DNA from: Hexactinellida sp. DTS-2022
Lineage: Eukaryota; Porifera; Hexactinellida
Length of the DNA stretch: 64,000 nt
Direction: 5' to 3'
Assembly: GCA_028753945.1 (NCBI GenBank)
Contig: JAPNXP010000002.1
Location: 5,890,001 to 5,954,000, forward strand
Positions 34,280 through 44,735 of this stretch are shown here, piece after piece. The notes beneath the pieces are model-generated. The model was not told the origin of the DNA. It saw only the letters and a program-made list of their open reading frames with translations, and ran no database searches. Position 1 is the first letter of the stretch, and every line of letters starts with the position of its first letter. Both the position numbers and the translations under genes were made by a program.

Positions 34280-34960
34280 CGGGAGGAGATTTAGTTCTAT
34301 AGAATGATGTCAGGTGCTCAATACCATGTAAGATTTTGTCAGATATTGGAAACATAACGGAGATTGAAGTTATTGAGTATTATTAAATTATTTTCAAGAA
34401 AAGGTGACAAGGATAAAACATCGTTGAATGAATTTTTAGACACATGGTCACCCTCTTGTTACACCGAGTCTATTTCTAATTTAAACCTTGACACAAATAT
34501 GACAACTATCCAAGATTATTAAGAAATTGAATTACATCCGCCAATTCTTCAGGCATTATCTTTTATAGCAGGATATGCCGTACACGTGTATTACAGGCAT
34601 TCTAGTAAGTTTACAACCTGTCTCTCCCTCCTCACAGAAATAAATGATTTAGAATTTGAGGAAACATCTGACTCGAAATTTAAACTTATTCAAATTATCG
34701 ATCGAAGTTCACTCAAATGGCCTAGCAACTCAGTCATCGAAGCTATTGTGACTGTTGGAAAGTTATTTCGTCGATCGAGCACAACCTAACCATAATGGAT
34801 AATTTTATGAATGGAACTTCAAGAATAATATTAGTGAGCTTGTCAACTACCATAATAGAAAACAAATATGCAGAGTTTTGGAGAGGAGTATGTAAATATT
34901 GTGGTATACTCAAATGAAATATATTAGCCAAACTGCTAACTTCTACTTCTAACTGCAAAC
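34280..34960 (+). pseudogene. P-element transposase 3' half (locus 3)
   Basis: Plus-strand frames read FYRMMSGAQYHVRFCQILET and KTSLNEFLDT, aligning with YRMMAGAHYHITYCQILET and KTSLKDFLKS of the copy at 52 kb; then FIAGYAVHVYYRHSS and DRSSLKWPSNSVIE (34586-34789 frame), and finally NGTSRIILVSLSTTI at about 34810, the same block order as 51.4-52.2 kb. Frameshifts and a stop disrupt it. No 5' part is visible. Confidence 0.8.
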
Positions 34961-35183
34961 TTCTACTTCTAACTGCATCTTTTCAAATAAAGTTAAAAGC
35001 TTGAATGCCCTAAAAGCAGATAATAAAGACAATACTAGAAAGTTAAAGAAATTGAAATCTAACTAAGTCTTGTCTTCATCCACCTTTCTACATCAATTAC
35101 ATTTCAGAATTGCACAATCTCTATTTTATGGAATTCAATTTCACTTATTAAAATTTATTTATTTATTGCTAATGATATAACTA

Positions 35184-35545
35184 CAGTAGAACTCCGCATA
35201 TAGGGGCATGCGCATACTGGGGCACACCTCGTATCGGGGCAATCGTTTGGGAATTTGTTTTTTTCCCAATAAAAATAGCCCCGCGTATCGTTGCGCTATT
35301 CACTTATCGGGGTACTCCACGAAGATTATTTCTCTTGAGTAACATGCTATACTTTTGAGCAGCTTAGTATTCTTTGTAATGGCCGCTAAGCGTCACCCAC
35401 TCATGCTAGAGACTCGTGCTGAGGTAAACGGGGAGTTTTTTAAAAAAGTAATTCCGTGAATATCATATATTTGTGACTCCTAGTGTATGTAAAGTATATT
35501 GTGATATTGTAATGTGTAGTACTGCTTAAATATCAGCCTTAATAA
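35184..35545 (+). mobile_element. Tigger/pogo deletion derivative (CAGTGGAA family), copy 2, 3'-truncated
   Basis: Begins CAGTAGAACTCCGCATATAG with TA at 35182-35183 and runs collinear with the reverse complement of 5918-6444 until about 35545, where similarity stops. Keeps the transposase start codon region. Confidence 0.82.
35379..35459 (+). pseudogene. N-terminal stub of a Tigger/pogo-like transposase
   Basis: MAAKRHPLMLETRAEV matches the stub at 6149-6247, then a deletion shifts it to a stop after 26 residues. Same ATG in both copies supports the start. Confidence 0.6.
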
Positions 35546-35629
35546 ATTTATATTAGCTACTTTTGGGTGCGGCGATGCTACTATACGAAATATACAATAA
35601 TAATACTATGTTTGTTTTTTGATGAAAAT

Positions 35630-35860
35630 TGAGCCAGCGTAGCGAGCGTAGCGAGCGAGCTAAGATTTTCAGACAATAGTGCCTTTAGAAATGTGTCCAT
35701 GGGAATGAGCTTTGGGATTATCATGGGCGAATTTATAACATATAATTTTAACTTTAGAATACACTAAATCCTGCCCCCCCCCCTACGGGGGGGCAGGATT
35801 TATAATAGGGGGGTCTGCTGCCCCCCAATGCCCCCCCTCTGGCGCCGCCCCTGTTGTGCA
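35630..35860. repeat. GC-rich fragments: 'gcgtagcgagcgag' tract and C/G-run hAT-like end
   Basis: AGCGTAGCGAGCGTAGCGAG at about 35637 is a short tandem. 35776-35850 (CCCCCCTACGGGGGGG..., CCCCCCTCTGGCGCCGCCCC) resembles the ends of the 7469-7616 hAT family but lacks a clear partner. Confidence 0.5.
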
Positions 35861-36351
35861 GCCGTTGTCTTCGTTATATAAGGCCTTACTACCGAGTAAA
35901 TTTTGCTGGACCATGGATTACTTATAGTCCATTTATTATTAGCTGACAAATCTTCATCTCAATAGCTAGTATTGACAGACCTGAGAAATGCATTATAATT
36001 TTATAGGAAGTTAGGAATATGATATAAAGCCATACATAACACAATTTAGAATTGTGATATATCACCATTTGATTACGTAATCGCTAGTTTTCGTGGGGAT
36101 TATAGTGTTTTTATATCCTGCTTTTAACATAGTTGAACGGGTTATAAATGTTCAAAATTGAGACATGAGGATGTCCATAACTCGTTGAAAGAAATATATC
36201 GAAATTATAAATACAATCTTGACACATTCATCGGTTGCCAGGGAAATGCATATTTCCTAATTGAGCCATAAGTCAAAAACTATCGATTTTATGTAAACTA
36301 TGTTGGTACTGATCTATCCGTTATTGGTTCTTCCTATTCAAAGATAATAAA

Positions 36352-36464
36352 TTTTCTAGGCCTAACTTCAATAATATTTGAGATAATGAGATTATTTCCA
36401 TTTACAGAATTATGTGCTAATAATCTCATTATCTCAAAGATTATTGAAGTTAAGCCTAGAAAAT
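36352..36464. repeat. Hairpin with 46-bp arms
   Basis: TTCTAGGCCTAACTTCAATA...GAGATAATGAGATTATT is repeated inverted at 36419-36464 with about two mismatches; loop about 21 bp. Confidence 0.85.
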
Positions 36465-36499
36465 CTCCAAACTATATTAACTTACAACTTCCTCTTCTT

Positions 36500-37138
36500 T
36501 TCCACCATCCACATACCGAATAACATCGCGTTGGGAGTGTAGTTGTACGCTTTGTATAACAAGTGACCCAGCTCTTCATGGAGTCATGAAGGTCTGTCCA
36601 CGATACTCTGCATTAGGATTTCCTATAAATGACAACATTGTAAGAAGATTATTACTGGATGTTACAAATATTCGGATTGACGTCAATTGAAGGTGTAAAG
36701 CTAAAATAACAATGAGTGTCAATAAAAATAACACTCAATGAATTAGACAGTATAGGTGAAAACGGAACCTTACTTTTAACTTTTAAGTTATTAAGTTGTT
36801 GAAATATAGATTCCGTAGAAAATCCGAAAAGATTCTGGTACATCTAAAAATGGAATATTTACTATTAACACTATTTTATCTTTTAAATAACAAATCAATC
36901 ACAATGAATTTACATGTGAGGTGTTGATTCCGATGCTAGCTTTATTCTTAGTATTCTTGGGACTAGAGGATCTTTCGAAGTAGGGTCTTGTGATATGGAT
37001 TGGAATCTTTTTGTCCTTCTTCGTTCCTAATTCTGTTTTAGAAATGTTAACATGGCTTTCTGTTGCTTTCGACACCGTGTAAGGCCCGAGATGTTTCGTT
37101 TGCTTCTTTGTTTTGGGCATGTATTTTAGTTTGGGCAT
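36500..37138 (-). pseudogene. Ginger/Gypsy-type integrase C-terminal (GPY) fragment and 3' segment
   Basis: The frame at 37138-36899 reads TKHLGPYTVSKATESHVNIS then KKIPIHITRPYFER, which fits the GPY/F module at the C-terminus of Gypsy-class integrases (GPY followed by a hydrophobic strand pattern and an R-P-Y/F end). 36790-36500 matches the segment at 27980-28340 beside the OTU fragment. With the zinc-finger piece at 38567-38788 this suggests one integrase gene broken by insertions. A Gypsy LTR retrotransposon is the alternative; no LTRs or reverse transcriptase were seen. Confidence 0.55.
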
Positions 37139-37212
37139 ATTGGTATAGATGATCTTATCATCCTTCTTTAGAGATGCACTAATTACAGAGAGAATAATTA
37201 TGAAAATAATTA

Positions 37213-37743
37213 CAGTGTACTCCGCTTAATTGGGACACCGGTTAATCGGGACAGCCGCTTAATTGGGACAACTCCCCAAGAACCGAATCCTTTCCATAGA
37301 AGCTAATACTAAAATATTCGGTTAATCGGGACAAACTCCGCTTAATTGGGACAAAATCAACAAATTTGTGTACAAAATTGTGCTCGAAAAATATAAAGTT
37401 AATATTGATCAAAACAAATTTAAATATTCTTGGTCAATTCTCATTAAGGCATGACGAAATATCTAAATAGGGCCAATTTTATTATTGAATTGTGTAAATC
37501 AAAATTCACATGGGATTATGAACTTTGGTTCAGGCATAATTTAAAACGGTCCACAGAATATTAAGGGTCATACTATGCGTTTGAGTAGAATCAAGTTTCC
37601 GCAGGCATTGGTGGAATCGTTATAACATGTTTAAAACTAAAATTGTTGTAAATCGTAGGTAGATCACTACTTTACAGAATATTTTCGGTTAATTGGGACA
37701 AGAGGCCTGGAACAAACGTGTCCCAATTAAGCGGAGTAGACTG
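37213..37743. mobile_element. Pogo-type miniature element ('cttaattgggac' family), copy 2
   Basis: CAGTGTACTCCGCTTAATTG at the left and, from the right, CAGTCTACTCCGCTTAATTG; TA at 37211-37212 and 37744-37745. Sub-terminal repeats of TTAATTGGGACA. It lies between two integrase fragments, so it probably inserted into that older element. Confidence 0.92.
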
Positions 37744-37825
37744 TATAATCGAAAGAATGATTCGAACTTTAGTAACAAGATAGACTGTGTGTTATTATGT
37801 ATGAATTTAATATCGTCATCAGTAC

Positions 37826-37873
37826 AACTAACCGATTAGTGATACTTCTATAACTATCACTAATCGGTTAGTT
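37826..37873. repeat. Perfect 19-bp inverted repeat, 10-bp loop
   Basis: AACTAACCGATTAGTGATA and its exact complement. It sits at the end of the repeat shared with 11105. Confidence 0.88.
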
Positions 37874-37879
37874 AATTAA

Positions 37880-38400
37880 TTAAGGTTCAGGTATCGTCTA
37901 GAGTACTTCTACCATAAGTATTTACCCGAATGAATGAATTTTTTTTACAGCGGATTACTTCATCCTCAGGATGCCAAAAATACAATAATATTGGCAAATA
38001 TACTAATAGAGGAAAAAATCTTTTTTAAATTCTACCTTTTTTGCGGAATAGATCAATCCGAAAAGATAAACAATACCAAGAATATTATTGATAAAATGTG
38101 TTTAGCTGGATGTAACATAACTTTTGAGTACAGGAATTGTGAATATCTACATTTTTCTGGATTTCAAATGGAGATTTTCCTTATCCAAAATCAAAAAAAC
38201 AGATGAACTATTCATATTAGGGTAAAGCGCAGCACTGAAAAGTTGTATCTTTACGAGATCTCTCCGAAACCGTTGAGTTTTTGATTCTACGACCAAAATT
38301 GACAAAATGACTTCTTCCGCAATTCTGAAAATGTTAGTTTTGAGACAGCGGCTTTTGAAAAAAAATTTTTTTTTGAAAAAAAAACTATTAGTATACATTT
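37880..38400. repeat. Dispersed repeat, partner of 11105-12300
   Basis: AAGGTTCAGGTAT at the start and CCGAAACCGTTGAG / CTGAAAATGTTAGTTTTGAG at 38268-38350 recur at 11105 and 12190-12275. The frame at 37934-38206 has no known domain. Confidence 0.6.
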
Positions 38401-38566
38401 AGTTAGAATGCATCATAACATTTAAAATGATTCAAAATTAAATAGCCCATTTGAATAATAAAAATAATAATGGTTCAAATGAAACGAGATAGGTAGGAAA
38501 TTTTTATAAAGTATGAACAAATACAGAAGTGGTCCGAACAAAGATGGACTATCCTTTATAATAATG

Positions 38567-38790
38567 TCACTGTAAATGGCAAGTGGTCCGGCCATGACCG
38601 AACCACGTGCTACCTAGGAAAGTATGCCGAATAATTAAACTCACATATTCTTTAACGTCTTGGGAAACGCCTGCCCATGTGTATCTTTGCTGAACTGAAT
38701 GTAGGGTCGTATTTATTCCGGGATGACCGACTTCGTCATGGAACTTCTCATAGATGCTGCCCAACTCAGACTGCAATGGAACTCCCAAAT
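38567..38790 (-). pseudogene. Integrase zinc-finger (HHCC) fragment, Ginger/Gypsy class
   Basis: Minus strand reads LGSIYEKFHDEVGHPGINTT followed by LHSVQQRYTWAGVSQDVKEY, the H-x3-H and WxGM..DV..Y pattern of the integrase N-terminal domain. A deletion right after KEYV removes the C-x2-C frame. Upstream and downstream catalytic residues were not found. Belongs with 36500-37138. Confidence 0.7.
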
Positions 38791-39184
38791 CTGTCTCTGT
38801 GCCTTCCAGTTTTACTCTCTAAAGGGAGAATTCAATTAAACCATGGGATATTTAAAACTGGTCTAGGGGAATAAGGAAGTCAATATTACCTTGAAAAGTC
38901 TGTTGGTATCTCCAATAAAATAGGAACACAATCTTCTTTTGTAGTTCCATTTTGTCTGACTTGAAGCTTGAGATGCTTCAGGATATTTTTCTTCACGAAT
39001 AAAGGGAATGATTTCGTCATATTCATTTGGATTCATTTAAAATAATAAAGGATTTGATTGTTTGTTTGTTGTAAATGAATAAGACAAATAATGTAGATAT
39101 TTAGTTTCTTATATAGTTAATAAATTTGATAATAGTATAGAGTTTATGTATTATATGATGTCAAAATCATAGTATATTCTTAAA

Positions 39185-39455
39185 TTCATAATAAAAAGTA
39201 AAAATATGCCAAAAATTACTTTTATAGTAGTGTCTCAAAATATCACTGTATAAATTCTAATAGCACATCCATGGTTTGCTAATACAATGTCTCAAAATCT
39301 CACGCGTCTCATTCTTGAATTAAATTCATAATAAATAGTAAATATGCCAAAAATTCCTTTTATAGTGTCTCAAAATATCACTGTATAATTTCTCATAGCA
39401 CATCCAAGGTTTGCTAATACAATGTCTCAGAATCTCACGCGTCTCAAAATATCAT
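39185..39455. repeat. Tandem duplication, about 140-bp unit
   Basis: AAATTCATAATAAA.AGTAAA, GTCTCAAAATATCACTGTAT and TTTGCTAATACAATGTCTCA occur in order twice. Confidence 0.85.
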
Positions 39456-39534
39456 GCAACAGAACTATAGAGGGGTACATTGTTACAATTTGTGGACACT
39501 ACACCCCCAAATAATCCTTAGCGAGAACTCTTGC

Positions 39535-39695
39535 GCAAACCCGCGCTGACCCGCATCAACCCGCATCAACCCGCACCAACCCGCACCAACCCGCCGTAAG
39601 AATCTCTGACCCGCACCCGCCCCGCATTACGATTCCGTGACCCGCACCCGACCCGCCCCGCAAATATTCTGATTCTTTGACCCACAAGAACCCGC
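39535..39695. repeat. 'aacccgcacc' decamer tandem repeat
   Basis: ACCCGCATCAACCCGCACC-type ten-base units, then looser ACCCGCACCCG repeats. GC-rich; no gene. Confidence 0.8.
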
Positions 39696-39699
39696 GCAG

Positions 39700-40640
39700 T
39701 GTTCTAATACCCACCCATCTCAGAAGATTTATCACTCACGGGGTGAAAATTTAGGCAATATTTTTGAAATTATTAAATCACTCAAACAGACTAATAGGAG
39801 GTCTACGAATAATTCAAACAACCTTGCTACGAAAAATGCAAATATAATCCAAACACACCAGAAGATCGAATTTGTTTATGGAATAACTAGACAGCAAATA
39901 TTAGAAAAACGCGCACAATTTAAAGTAGGTTTAAGAGCCTAAGACGAGAAAAATCATTTCTTAAATGCAATGACTGACAAAAAACTCCCAGATTGATAAA
40001 TTATTTGTTTAACAGGGGGTAGAAGCTCTATAATTATGTACAAATTTTTTTCAAGACTTTCAAAATTAAAAATTTCCGTTAAGCGCAAAAAAAGTAATCA
40101 AATATGAACGAGAAATTTTATAGTTCTTGATTAATGTTGTAATATTAATTATGGAAATCTTAGCTTCCGAACAGTGCGCAAATTGAATATTTAAGCGAAT
40201 TCCATTGTTTCTTTCTGTTAAACTCTGTTCTTGTGTAAAGGATAGCGTATAAAATATAATAACTAACCATGGCAATGAGATTAGAACTGGGCCACTACGA
40301 TAAGTATAGTCGGCACAGTAATAGTAATACTAACTAACCAATGCAGGGAGATTCGAACTGGGCCACACAGTAATTACTAGATGCCACCCAAAGTATAACA
40401 TCACAAATATATATACTCACCTGCCACAGGCCTCTTCTCTCTTTCATCTCATGGTTCGTAAATTCTAATTCAGAAAAAGAGAGCATAGTTAGATGGGATA
40501 CTTGCAAAAAACTAATTACCGACAAGAATATGTTGTGAAATTATATTGTCATGTCAATAACAAAGTTTTAGAATGTAATACTTACAAATGAATGTTGTTG
40601 CTTTAGGAAAAAAGTCTCCTGAAAATATAGTTTAAATCGA
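39700..40640. other. Unassigned intergenic DNA
   Basis: AT-rich; ACTAACCA.TGCA..GAGATT.GAACTGGGCCAC is repeated at about 40262 and 40334. No gene seen. Confidence 0.35.
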
Positions 40641-40650
40641 TATTTAAGCT

Positions 40651-41195
40651 ATACGAGCCCTTCGGTATTGGTCGCTTTGCGACGGATCGGTGCTATGCAG
40701 CTCAAGTTAACGGCCGATGTGCGACTTACTCCTCATCCTTTCTTAAAAGTTTCTTAGATCTAAGTTATTTACCAATAATACCCGTTGAAAGCTAACTTCT
40801 AGGTTTATTTTGAATTTTCATTAATGTATTTACCTATTTTGTAAACATCAACAATAATAGTTAATATTAGAAATTTGTAAATCAAATTTCGAAATCAGCA
40901 TACTTGTTCACCTATAATACCCGTTGAAAGCAAAATTCTAGGTTGATTTTAATTTTCATTAATTTGTTTACCTATTTTCTGTAAACAACAACAACGAAAA
41001 ATATTCATATTATAAATTTTTAAATTCGAAATTCGAAATCATCATACTTGTTTACATATCATAACATTTGGAAGTAGTTTATATCTCACATATAAATGCG
41101 GTTTTATTCCCCCATCACTTTATTACAATTCGGACAAGCAAACAAACAACAATCGAGATTTAATAATACGAGCCCTTCGATCTCGGTCGGTTTCT
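40651..41195 (-). repeat. Helitron/Helentron-like dispersed repeat, copy 1
   Basis: Bounded by GAGCCCTTCGGTATTGGTCG and GAGCCCTTCGATCTCGGTCG motifs. Between them is an approximately 130-bp unit present twice (ATAATACCCGTTGAAAGC, TTACCTATTTT.TGTAAAC, CGAAATCA.CATACTTG). Related copies are at 44500-44735, 47460-47880 and 58590-59828. The short GTCGC-GCGAC stem next to 'gggctcg' and the 'tgtttgtttgtgtgtttgtccg' tract recall Helentron ends, but no Rep/helicase frame was found, so class is tentative. Confidence 0.5.
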
Positions 41196-41396
41196 GTCAG
41201 CAAATTCCTAATAACCCCAGCGTCAACTTTATGCTAGGAGTATTGAGCAGTATGTCGCTGTAGAGTTTCGATATTCAAGGAGGCGTAACTGTGTTTAACT
41301 ACACAGGGGTACTAAAGGTGCGAATACTCCGGGCAATAGAAGCCGTGAGAAAACACTAGTGTGTGACTCCAATGCGATTAAACCACTACAGTCAAC

Positions 41397-41490
41397 TCCC
41401 GTTATAACGAAGCTCGTTACCGTGGTTTCATTTCGTTATAAGCGGAGTTTGTTATAACCGGAGTTCGTTATAAGCGGAGTTCGATCTTAA
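41397..41490. repeat. Solo end of a pogo-type miniature element
   Basis: CAGTCAACTCCCGTTATAAC followed by repeats of TTCGTTATAAGCGGAG. No partner end; the Transib-like element begins a few bases further on. Confidence 0.55.
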
Positions 41491-41498
41491 GAATTGTT

Positions 41499-41509
41499 CA
41501 CAGTGGGCC
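41499..41509. repeat. Left terminal inverted repeat, CACAGTGGGCC
   Basis: Exact 11-bp match to the inverted right end (44316-44326). The first seven bases equal the RSS heptamer. No recognisable nonamer follows at 12 or 23 bp. Confidence 0.8.
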
Positions 41510-41697
41510 TGAATGCCAATTTGCGAGAAGTAGGTCTAAATTTTCATTTTAGCGAAATATAATGTATTATTGTAGTTAGGTTATCGGCCCCTAGGAATCG
41601 TTTGGTATAATTGGATTCATTGTGTGGCCACTTTTATTCAAATTATGGTCCAATAATAAATTTTTGAATTTATGAATTCATTGTGGTAGTCTAATAA

Positions 41698-43668
41698 TTA
41701 ATCATTAATGTCACATAATAAAGATTCTAATAATGAATTCTGTTCTGTTGTGTTCTGTTTATGATTTTTGCATGTAAATCGACAATAATGATTGATAGCC
41801 CCACAATATTTACACTGTGGAACTTTGCGAAATTGTAACAAATTTGGGTCACTTTCGCTCATAAGACGCACAAAGATATCTCTAACGTTTGAATTGAAAG
41901 AGCATTTTCTTGAAAGATTATCTCGATAACTTCTTATTAATTTCTTACAAGCTTCTAGAGCCTCTTCAGAGTATTGCTTCATACCATATCCACCATTGCA
42001 GTTATGGATGAGCTCCGCACTATGCGCTAAGACTCTATGAAGATAAGGAGTGATATTTACCCATGGGAGTTCGAGAACAATTAATTAATAGGTGTATTTA
42101 CATACCTTGTCCAGTTTATCTGTGATCAATCCTCATTCCAATTTTTTCGTATAAAAATTCACGTACAAATTTCATTGAATCTTGAATAAGTTTGGATGTT
42201 GGAGACCATTTGTGAGTTCCAGATTGTAAATGTTAGATCACCAGCATGAACCATCGAAATACACAAGTGTATGAGTGTAGGGGGGATGCGGATACGATAT
42301 CAATGCTTGAGATTGGCTCATGAGTTAACCCAAGCCTTTCATTAGAAGGTAAAGAGAGAAATTCTTTCTAATCGACTGTTTCGAAGATGAGCTTAGCATC
42401 TTTTATTGACCTGTTTATTGATAGCCCGCACGGATGAGATCTAAATCTTTTAATTCATCGAAATGTGTAGTACAGAGCTGACAACTGGCCCCACCTGCAC
42501 CTGATAAGATTGCTGACATCTTACCATCGAGCATAGTTCGCATGATTTGGATGATGACTTGGCCATTAGGGAGAGATATTCCATCCTTTTCGATCAATGA
42601 AACTTCTGGATTAATGATTGTATCTAGAATGAACTTTATATTATTTTCATTCTCCTGGCAAATCAGTGAAACAGGCCTCACTCCAAATGGGGAATTAGGA
42701 GTTTCGTTCTCCCACAATAATTTGCCAGAGTAGTATTTTAATGACAAAAGTTAAAATGCAAAGAGGATGTAGTTTTTGGTGTCGAAATTTGTACTCCCAT
42801 GTTGTTGGTTATAAATCTTATGACTTCCAGATCCATCCAGTCCATCTGATATCTTAACTGTTAATGGATAAACGAATTCGCTTTCATCAATAAATTCCAA
42901 CAAACGTGTGATAGTGTGATGTAATAATACTTTGTATGAGATCGCAATTCCAATACTATGTTCATCACCAGAACTTGATATGAATTTTACTTCATTACTT
43001 AGTACAACTTGTGAACGATATTCAGAAATCTCATTGTAAGTATGAAAGATAAAATTTTCGGTTTTACAAAGTCGACGAAGCTCATTGTATTTTCGCTTGC
43101 CAATTTGAAGGTGATCAATAAGAAATACAGACTTAGATAAAGGCATTTGTGACAAGGGATTGGAGAAAGTACCTGAACGAATGATTTCTTTACAGGCTAT
43201 TGGGATCTTTTTATCATAAACGTCGTTTGACACCAGTTGCAGTGCATAACTAGCTATTGTTTTCATGTCAGTTTCTTCTTTGGTTGCTATAACATTGATT
43301 ACATTCAAAAGGGAAGCTAATCGTGTGCGTAGAGCTTTTACAGTTAACTCTGACAACGGTTTTCTTCTTTCATGAGAAATATCAATTTGGATATTTTCAT
43401 TATCCAGAGACCTCTTCTTTCGAGGTCTAATTGTGGGGCTCCAAGGAATTGGAGCATCCCACCATTCTCCCTTTAAGCTATCTAAAGACTTCCTGTCCTT
43501 TTTCAGCTGTTCGCTAACTTTAGAAAGTTGAGTATATACTGACTTGAACTTCTCACCTTCCAATCCCAATATATCAACGACCTCTTGAGCAGCTTTTGGG
43601 ATCGAATCGTAGCGGCGAAGGATGTCTTCAAGATCAAGTCGGGTTTGAGGAATAAGATTCGTTGCCAT
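41698..43668 (-). pseudogene. RAG1/Transib-like transposase, broken by stops and a deletion
   Basis: Segment 1 (43668-42751, 305 aa) ends with LTVKISDGLDGSGSHKIYN: DGS.SH matches the first catalytic aspartate block (D278). A single in-frame TAA (42751-42753) separates segment 2, with LLWENETPNSP, RPVSLIC and MRTMLDGKMSA (second aspartate, codon at about 42528) and a CQLC knuckle. A stop at 42415 and a frame change lead to DIVSASPLHSYTCVFRWFML (about 42300) and KFVREFLYEKIGMRID (about 42160). Part of the linker is then missing. Segment 3 (about 42060-41698) has NITPYLHRVLAHSAELIHN and YSEEALEACKKLIRSYR, the glutamate block, then a zinc-knuckle tail. All three DDE blocks are visible but in separate frames. 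Whether it is nearer Transib or RAG1-like needs a tree. Confidence 0.82.
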
Positions 43669-44315
43669 TTGTAATCTGGATGTATTATAGTATTATAAAT
43701 TTGATGTTTATAAGTATTTAATACGTTTAATATGTGAACTCATTTTTATATATTTGAGATTATGGCATATCATGATACCATAGCAACCGATTATAGACTA
43801 TGGAATGGGAAGATAAATTCCAAGTTGCGCTACGAACCGGGAGCTATAAATAATATATGTTGTTCAAAATGAATATACAAGAGTAAATTACTTGAATTCG
43901 AAGTGGTACCTAGCGGTGCTCTTACTTTGCAGCCACACTCAATTTAAAGGACTGACCATTTTCTCATCATTTTTTTTTTCCAATTTATAGACTTGGCTGT
44001 TCACGGAAATAACAAGAAATGTCAAGTTATTACGCTGAAAATACAATGTAGTAATGTATTTGGCGAAATTATTATGAGACCATAACTACTGGTTGGCTAG
44101 ATATGCAAGATAAGCTTACTCTTACATGGTAGTTTTCAATATTGCATAATCATCACTTTCGCATGTTCTTTTACCACAAGATTCCAATCCTTGTAACTTT
44201 AGTTTGTATGCATATGTTACCTTTAAAATGGAAATTAATCTAAGCATTTAGTAAAGGAAACAAGCAAAATTACTTATAAAATCACTCATCAATATTTTGA
44301 CTAATTCCATCTCCT

Positions 44316-44326
44316 GGCCCACTGTG
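44316..44326. repeat. Right terminal inverted repeat, GGCCCACTGTG
   Basis: Complement of the left end. Followed directly by a TA microsatellite (tatatatata). Confidence 0.8.
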
Positions 44327-44489
44327 TATATATATAATTGTTGAGCCATTAACATAATTTCCCAAACAAATTACATTGAATTTTATTCGCGCTTTAATGC
44401 GTTAAGTAGTAGTGTGTAATTTACTAGCAACAGGCCAACTTATTCAATATTATTATTACATTCTTTTAGAGGAGGGAAAGGCCGCGAAT

Positions 44490-44735
44490 GCCTAAACAAG
44501 AATGAAAAAGGTCGCGAAGCGACCGAGACCGAAGGGCTCGTCAAAATGAACCCAAAGGCCAGCTTCCAACGGATATTGGTAAACAGGTTAAAACAATGGA
44601 AAATGGTAGAAAGGATGCACATAATATCCTCTACCATTTTCCATTTTGAAGAGTAACGCCGCATAACGACTGTTAACTTTAAGTGACGATTTGTCGCAAA
44701 GCTACCCAGACCTAAGGGCTCGTAGTGTACTGTCC
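44490..44735 (+). repeat. Helitron/Helentron-like repeat, copy 2 (two end motifs)
   Basis: GGTCGCGAAGCGACCGAGAC followed by CGAAGGGCTCGT (44509-44542), and GTCGCAAAGCTACCCAGACC followed by TAAGGGCTCGT (about 44693-44722). Each is a GTCGC stem and 'gggctcgt' as at 47520-47551. Confidence 0.5.

Larger units (their letters stand above)
41499..44326 (-). mobile_element. RAG1/Transib-superfamily DNA transposon, about 2.8 kb
   Basis: The left end is CACAGTGGGCCTG; the right end read inward is CACAGTGGGCCAG: an exact 11-bp terminal inverted repeat beginning with CACAGTG, identical to the vertebrate RSS heptamer and of the type that starts Transib and ProtoRAG ends. It encloses a minus-strand RAG1/Transib-like gene with about 200 bp (3') and 650 bp (5') non-coding margins. 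No clean 5-bp duplication: AATTGTT precedes the left end and recurs ten bases past the right end, after a TA run. The fit of ends and gene makes chance unlikely. Confidence 0.8.

Noticed and set aside
37826..37873. microRNA precursor
   Set aside because: Stem is perfect and short with a 10-base loop, unlike typical animal precursors; more like a repeat terminus.
37934..38206. 90-residue ORF as a gene
   Set aside because: Lies in a dispersed repeat and the partner at 11105-12300 does not keep the frame.
41510..41545. RSS nonamer (ACAAAAACC-like) 12 or 23 bp from the CACAGTG heptamer
   Set aside because: No such match at either end; only the heptamer is RSS-like.
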